This document shows, in pieces, positions 62,001 through 64,000 of a stretch of 64,000 nt of DNA; position 1 is the first letter of the stretch, and every line of letters starts with the position of its first letter. Below the pieces are notes generated by a model. It saw only the letters and a program-made list of their open reading frames with translations. It ran no database searches and was not told the DNA's origin. The stretch spans positions 3,472,001 to 3,536,000 of the forward strand of contig OZ242009.1 in the NCBI GenBank assembly GCA_965204715.1, written 5' to 3'. Position numbers and translations under genes: made by a program. This DNA is from CATOSP01 sp965204715 (GTDB lineage Bacteria; Chloroflexota; Dehalococcoidia; Lucifugimonadales; UBA3495).

Positions 62001-62061
62001 GGCTTACTCCTTGTCACTGTGAAATGGTCGGGAAACCTCATAAATCGGGAGACCGGCGGGG

Positions 62062-62472
62062 TCAGGTCACTACCTCCCACTCGGGCACCACCTGGCCGTT
62101 GGTTGTTGGCTCGAATATCACCCGGACGGACCCTCCTATCGGCACCTCGTCAACGGGAGTGCCGGGCAGGTGGGAGTACATCTGGATATCCGGGTCTTCC
62201 TCCAGCATTATCACAGCCAGGTTGAAGGGCTGGTCTCCCTGGAGGGACCTGATCGGGCAGTCATATACCACGCAGTAGTTGTAGATGGTGCCCCGCCCGC
62301 TCATCTCCTTCCACTCCAGGTTGTCGCCGGAACCACACCCTCCGCACCTGGGAAGGGGTGGATTTTGCAGTCTGTTACAGGCGGTGCAATTCTGGATGAC
62401 CAGCTTCCCATTGGTGGCAGCGTCCCAGAAGGGTTTGGTTAGCTCGTCGGGCTCCACGCCCTGCTTTGCCAT
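62062..62472 (-). CDS. DUF35 zinc-ribbon/OB-fold protein (thiolase partner)
   Basis: The ATG at 62472 has GGAGGAAA upstream and gives 136 residues. The rubredoxin-like zinc ribbon is CTACNRLQNPPLPRCGGCG (four Cys), followed by the OB-fold (GRGTIYNYCVVYDCP, FNLAVIMLEEDP, GGSVRVIFE). These proteins form obligate complexes with thiolase-fold enzymes and bind the CoA substrate. It is the first gene of a run with the thiolase and possibly the MFS gene. Confidence 0.92.
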   Translation of the reverse strand: MAKQGVEPDELTKPFWDAATNGKLVIQNCTACNRLQNPPLPRCGGCGSGDNLEWKEMSGRGTIYNYCVVYDCPIRSLQGDQPFNLAVIMLEEDPDIQMYSHLPGTPVDEVPIGGSVRVIFEPTTNGQVVPEWEVVT

Positions 62473-62966
62473 CTGCTTTCCTCCATACTTGGCAGTTCCC
62501 CGGAGTATATTCCCGCAACAAGGGTTGCGGCGGTGAGGTCTGCCCGCATCCGGTATCGGAGAACCCGCACCGGCCCTGAACGGCAGCTCCTCGCCGTCCC
62601 GGTCACGTGGCCGGACCCACGGCCAATCGGCGCTCATTTTAGCACCGGGGGGCCGGGTTTGACCAAACTGTAGAGAGTCTATCAGGTTACGTCAATTTGA
62701 GGAAGTGCGGCGGCGCAATTCTTCAGAGCGCCCCAATTGAGCGCCCCGATTGTTGGAAGACGCTCTGGTGAGGGCAATGGCCCCACAGGGCTTCCAACCG
62801 TCACATTACGGCCGGATTCTGCGCCGTAGTTTCCTCGTGGTTCGGGCAACGGTTATACTCCCGCTATCCCGGATTCCGGCCTCCGCAGATACCGGAGATC
62901 AACAGCGTATATTTCAGTATCGGGGCGGCAATGCAGTCCCAGGCGAGGGCCCAAGATGGTGAATCT

Positions 62967-63770
62967 ATGCCATTCCTGGATGTAAACGGCGACCGGTTCC
63001 ACTACCACGTGGACGACTTCTCCGACCCCTGGCTCGCAACCGAAGCGGTGCTGCTGCACCACTCTGCCGGGGGCAACCTGCACAGATGGCGTGCCTGGGT
63101 GCCCACCCTGGCCCGTTCCGGCCCGGTGGTGCGCTTCGATATGCGGGGCCACGCCGGGACGCCTCCGCCCCCGGACCTGCGGTTCTCCCTGCCTGACCTG
63201 GCCGCCGACATCGCCAGGGTGATGGATGGACTGGGCATTGACAGGGCGCACCTGGTTGGGGCCTCGGCAGGCGGGATCATAAGCCTGCGTTTCGCTCACG
63301 ACTTCCCCGACCGGCTCCACAGCCTTACCCTGGTGGCATCCACTCCCCGGCTGGCCCGCATGGGCGCAGGAATGGACGCCGCCGCGTGGCGGCGGACCCT
63401 GGAGCAGGACGGCACCCACGCCTGGCTGCTCATGGACGCGGACAAGCGGTTCGGCCCCGGTGCTCCCATGCAAGTCATCCAGTGGTACGCCGACGAGGGG
63501 GCCAGGACGCCCGCTCCGGCTGTGCTGGGGCTTCAGGCCTGCCTTCTGGCGGAAGACCTGACTCCGCTGCTGCCCGAAATTTACGTGAGGACCCTGATAC
63601 TCGCGTCGTCCAATGATGAGATTACGCCGCTGGAAGTCCAACAACTGATGCAACAGCGGATGCCCAGGGCCAGCCTGGAAGCCTTTGACGGGGTGGGCCA
63701 CAACATGAAGGTCGAAATACCGGACCTGCTGGCCCAAAGGACACTCAGCTTCATCACGGGAGCGGGTTAG
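62967..63770 (+). CDS. Alpha/beta-fold hydrolase
   Basis: The ATG at 62967 (MPFLDVNGDRFHY) is a typical start for the family; an in-frame ATG at 62931 is an alternative. The 267-residue product has VVRFDMRGHAGT, the nucleophile elbow GASAGG with Ser100, an acidic strand SSNDEITP and the final catalytic His in GVGHNMKVE. It could act on esters, lactones or C-C bonds of ring-cleavage products. It is plus-strand and precedes another gene start at 63900. Confidence 0.9.
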   Translation: MPFLDVNGDRFHYHVDDFSDPWLATEAVLLHHSAGGNLHRWRAWVPTLARSGPVVRFDMRGHAGTPPPPDLRFSLPDLAADIARVMDGLGIDRAHLVGASAGGIISLRFAHDFPDRLHSLTLVASTPRLARMGAGMDAAAWRRTLEQDGTHAWLLMDADKRFGPGAPMQVIQWYADEGARTPAPAVLGLQACLLAEDLTPLLPEIYVRTLILASSNDEITPLEVQQLMQQRMPRASLEAFDGVGHNMKVEIPDLLAQRTLSFITGAG

Positions 63771-63899
63771 GACCATCCGTTCCCTGAAACCAACCGCAGA
63801 AACCAGTTGCAACCGCCCCTCGGCGCGTTTTCTGCGGCTGGGCAATCTTCCGCCCCAGGTCCGCGGGAATAGTTCTGCGGGATTTAAGGAGAAGCGCCA

Positions 63900-64000
63900 A
63901 TGGTTGAAGACCGGACCCACGACGAGTTGATACAAGAGCAATTCTCCCGGCAGGCCGCCCTTTGGGACTCCTACATTAGGTCCGGGGGGAACGAGGAAGT
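63900..64000 (+). CDS. Partial gene, N-terminus of a possible SAM-dependent methyltransferase
   Basis: AAGGAG lies 9 bases before an ATG at 63900 and the frame stays open to the window end (33 codons). The readable start, including EQFSRQAALWDSYI, resembles the opening helix of class I methyltransferases (F-x-R-Q-A-x-x-W/Y-D). The SAM motif lies beyond the window, so the call is tentative. Confidence 0.45.
   Translation, partial: MVEDRTHDELIQEQFSRQAALWDSYIRSGGNEE

Noticed and set aside
60786..62225. 479-residue open frame on the plus strand
   Set aside because: It is antisense to the thiolase and DUF35 genes, which match known families.
62853..63941. 362-residue open frame on the minus strand
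   Set aside because: It is antisense to the alpha/beta hydrolase with an intact Ser-Asp-His triad.

Overview
The window is a GC-rich bacterial chromosome segment with dense coding and no plasmid or phage backbone genes. Four luciferase-like flavin monooxygenases, two ThDP enzymes, three OFA/MCT-type MFS transporters, several amidohydrolase/MBL/FAD hydrolytic genes, a CoxL-type molybdenum hydroxylase operon and a minCDE operon together suggest a Chloroflexota (SAR202/Dehalococcoidia-like) heterotroph. This assignment is inferred from gene content only. No rRNA or ribosomal protein is present to confirm it.

Layout. 0.3-4.7 kb: flavin monooxygenase and a large BNR/sortilin-type beta-propeller protein, convergent on a strong terminator hairpin. 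4.8-10.4 kb: small accessory genes. These are a tail-anchored repeat coiled coil paired with an Mrr-like nuclease carrying a glycine-zipper tail, a HicBA module whose toxin has a premature stop but whose operator is intact, an HpaB-type flavin hydroxylase, a tandem pair of HEPN/PaREP1-like genes, and a GxxExxY gene with its 3' half duplicated. 10.4-19.5 kb: catabolic block (dihydroxyphthalate decarboxylase-like protein, MFS, ThDP enzyme, three more flavin monooxygenases, an amidohydrolase). 19.5-26.2 kb: defence island 1, of lower GC by eye: an amino-methyltransferase, then a tightly coupled run of Dcm, GHKL (MutL/MORC-like) ATPase, two unknown proteins and Vsr.

26.4-32.3 kb: tandem EthD-like protein, MFS transporter and a TM0106-type RecB nuclease-helicase. 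32.5-34.7 kb: tRNA-Leu(CAA) beside a graveyard of ISAs1 and IS5 remnants. 34.8-42.4 kb: ThDP enzyme, minCDE, and a FAD oxidase/amidohydrolase/MBL run. 42.4-49.4 kb: orphan substrate-binding lipoprotein, nitroreductase, the three-subunit molybdenum hydroxylase, and a second tandem pair of HEPN-like genes made by a 536-bp duplication. 49.4-52.6 kb: SCP2-like protein, FmdB zinc ribbon and two paralogous ferritin-like proteins, one with a full diiron ligand set and one with all four carboxylate ligands replaced. 52.8-59.1 kb: defence island 2 (HNH nuclease, Dcm, Vsr, HTH regulator), bracketed by two direct copies of a ~170-bp repeat, the left one interrupted by an intact-looking IS630. 59.2-64 kb: MFS, thiolase plus DUF35 partner, alpha/beta hydrolase, and the start of a possible methyltransferase.

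The catabolic genes look like uptake and stepwise oxidation of recalcitrant organic compounds: MFS import, flavin or Mo hydroxylation, ring or amide hydrolysis, thiolase/DUF35 cleavage. Substrates cannot be read from sequence. The most unusual parts are defence island 1, the ligand-stripped ferritin paralogue, the repeatedly duplicated HEPN-like family, and the coiled-coil/nuclease pair.
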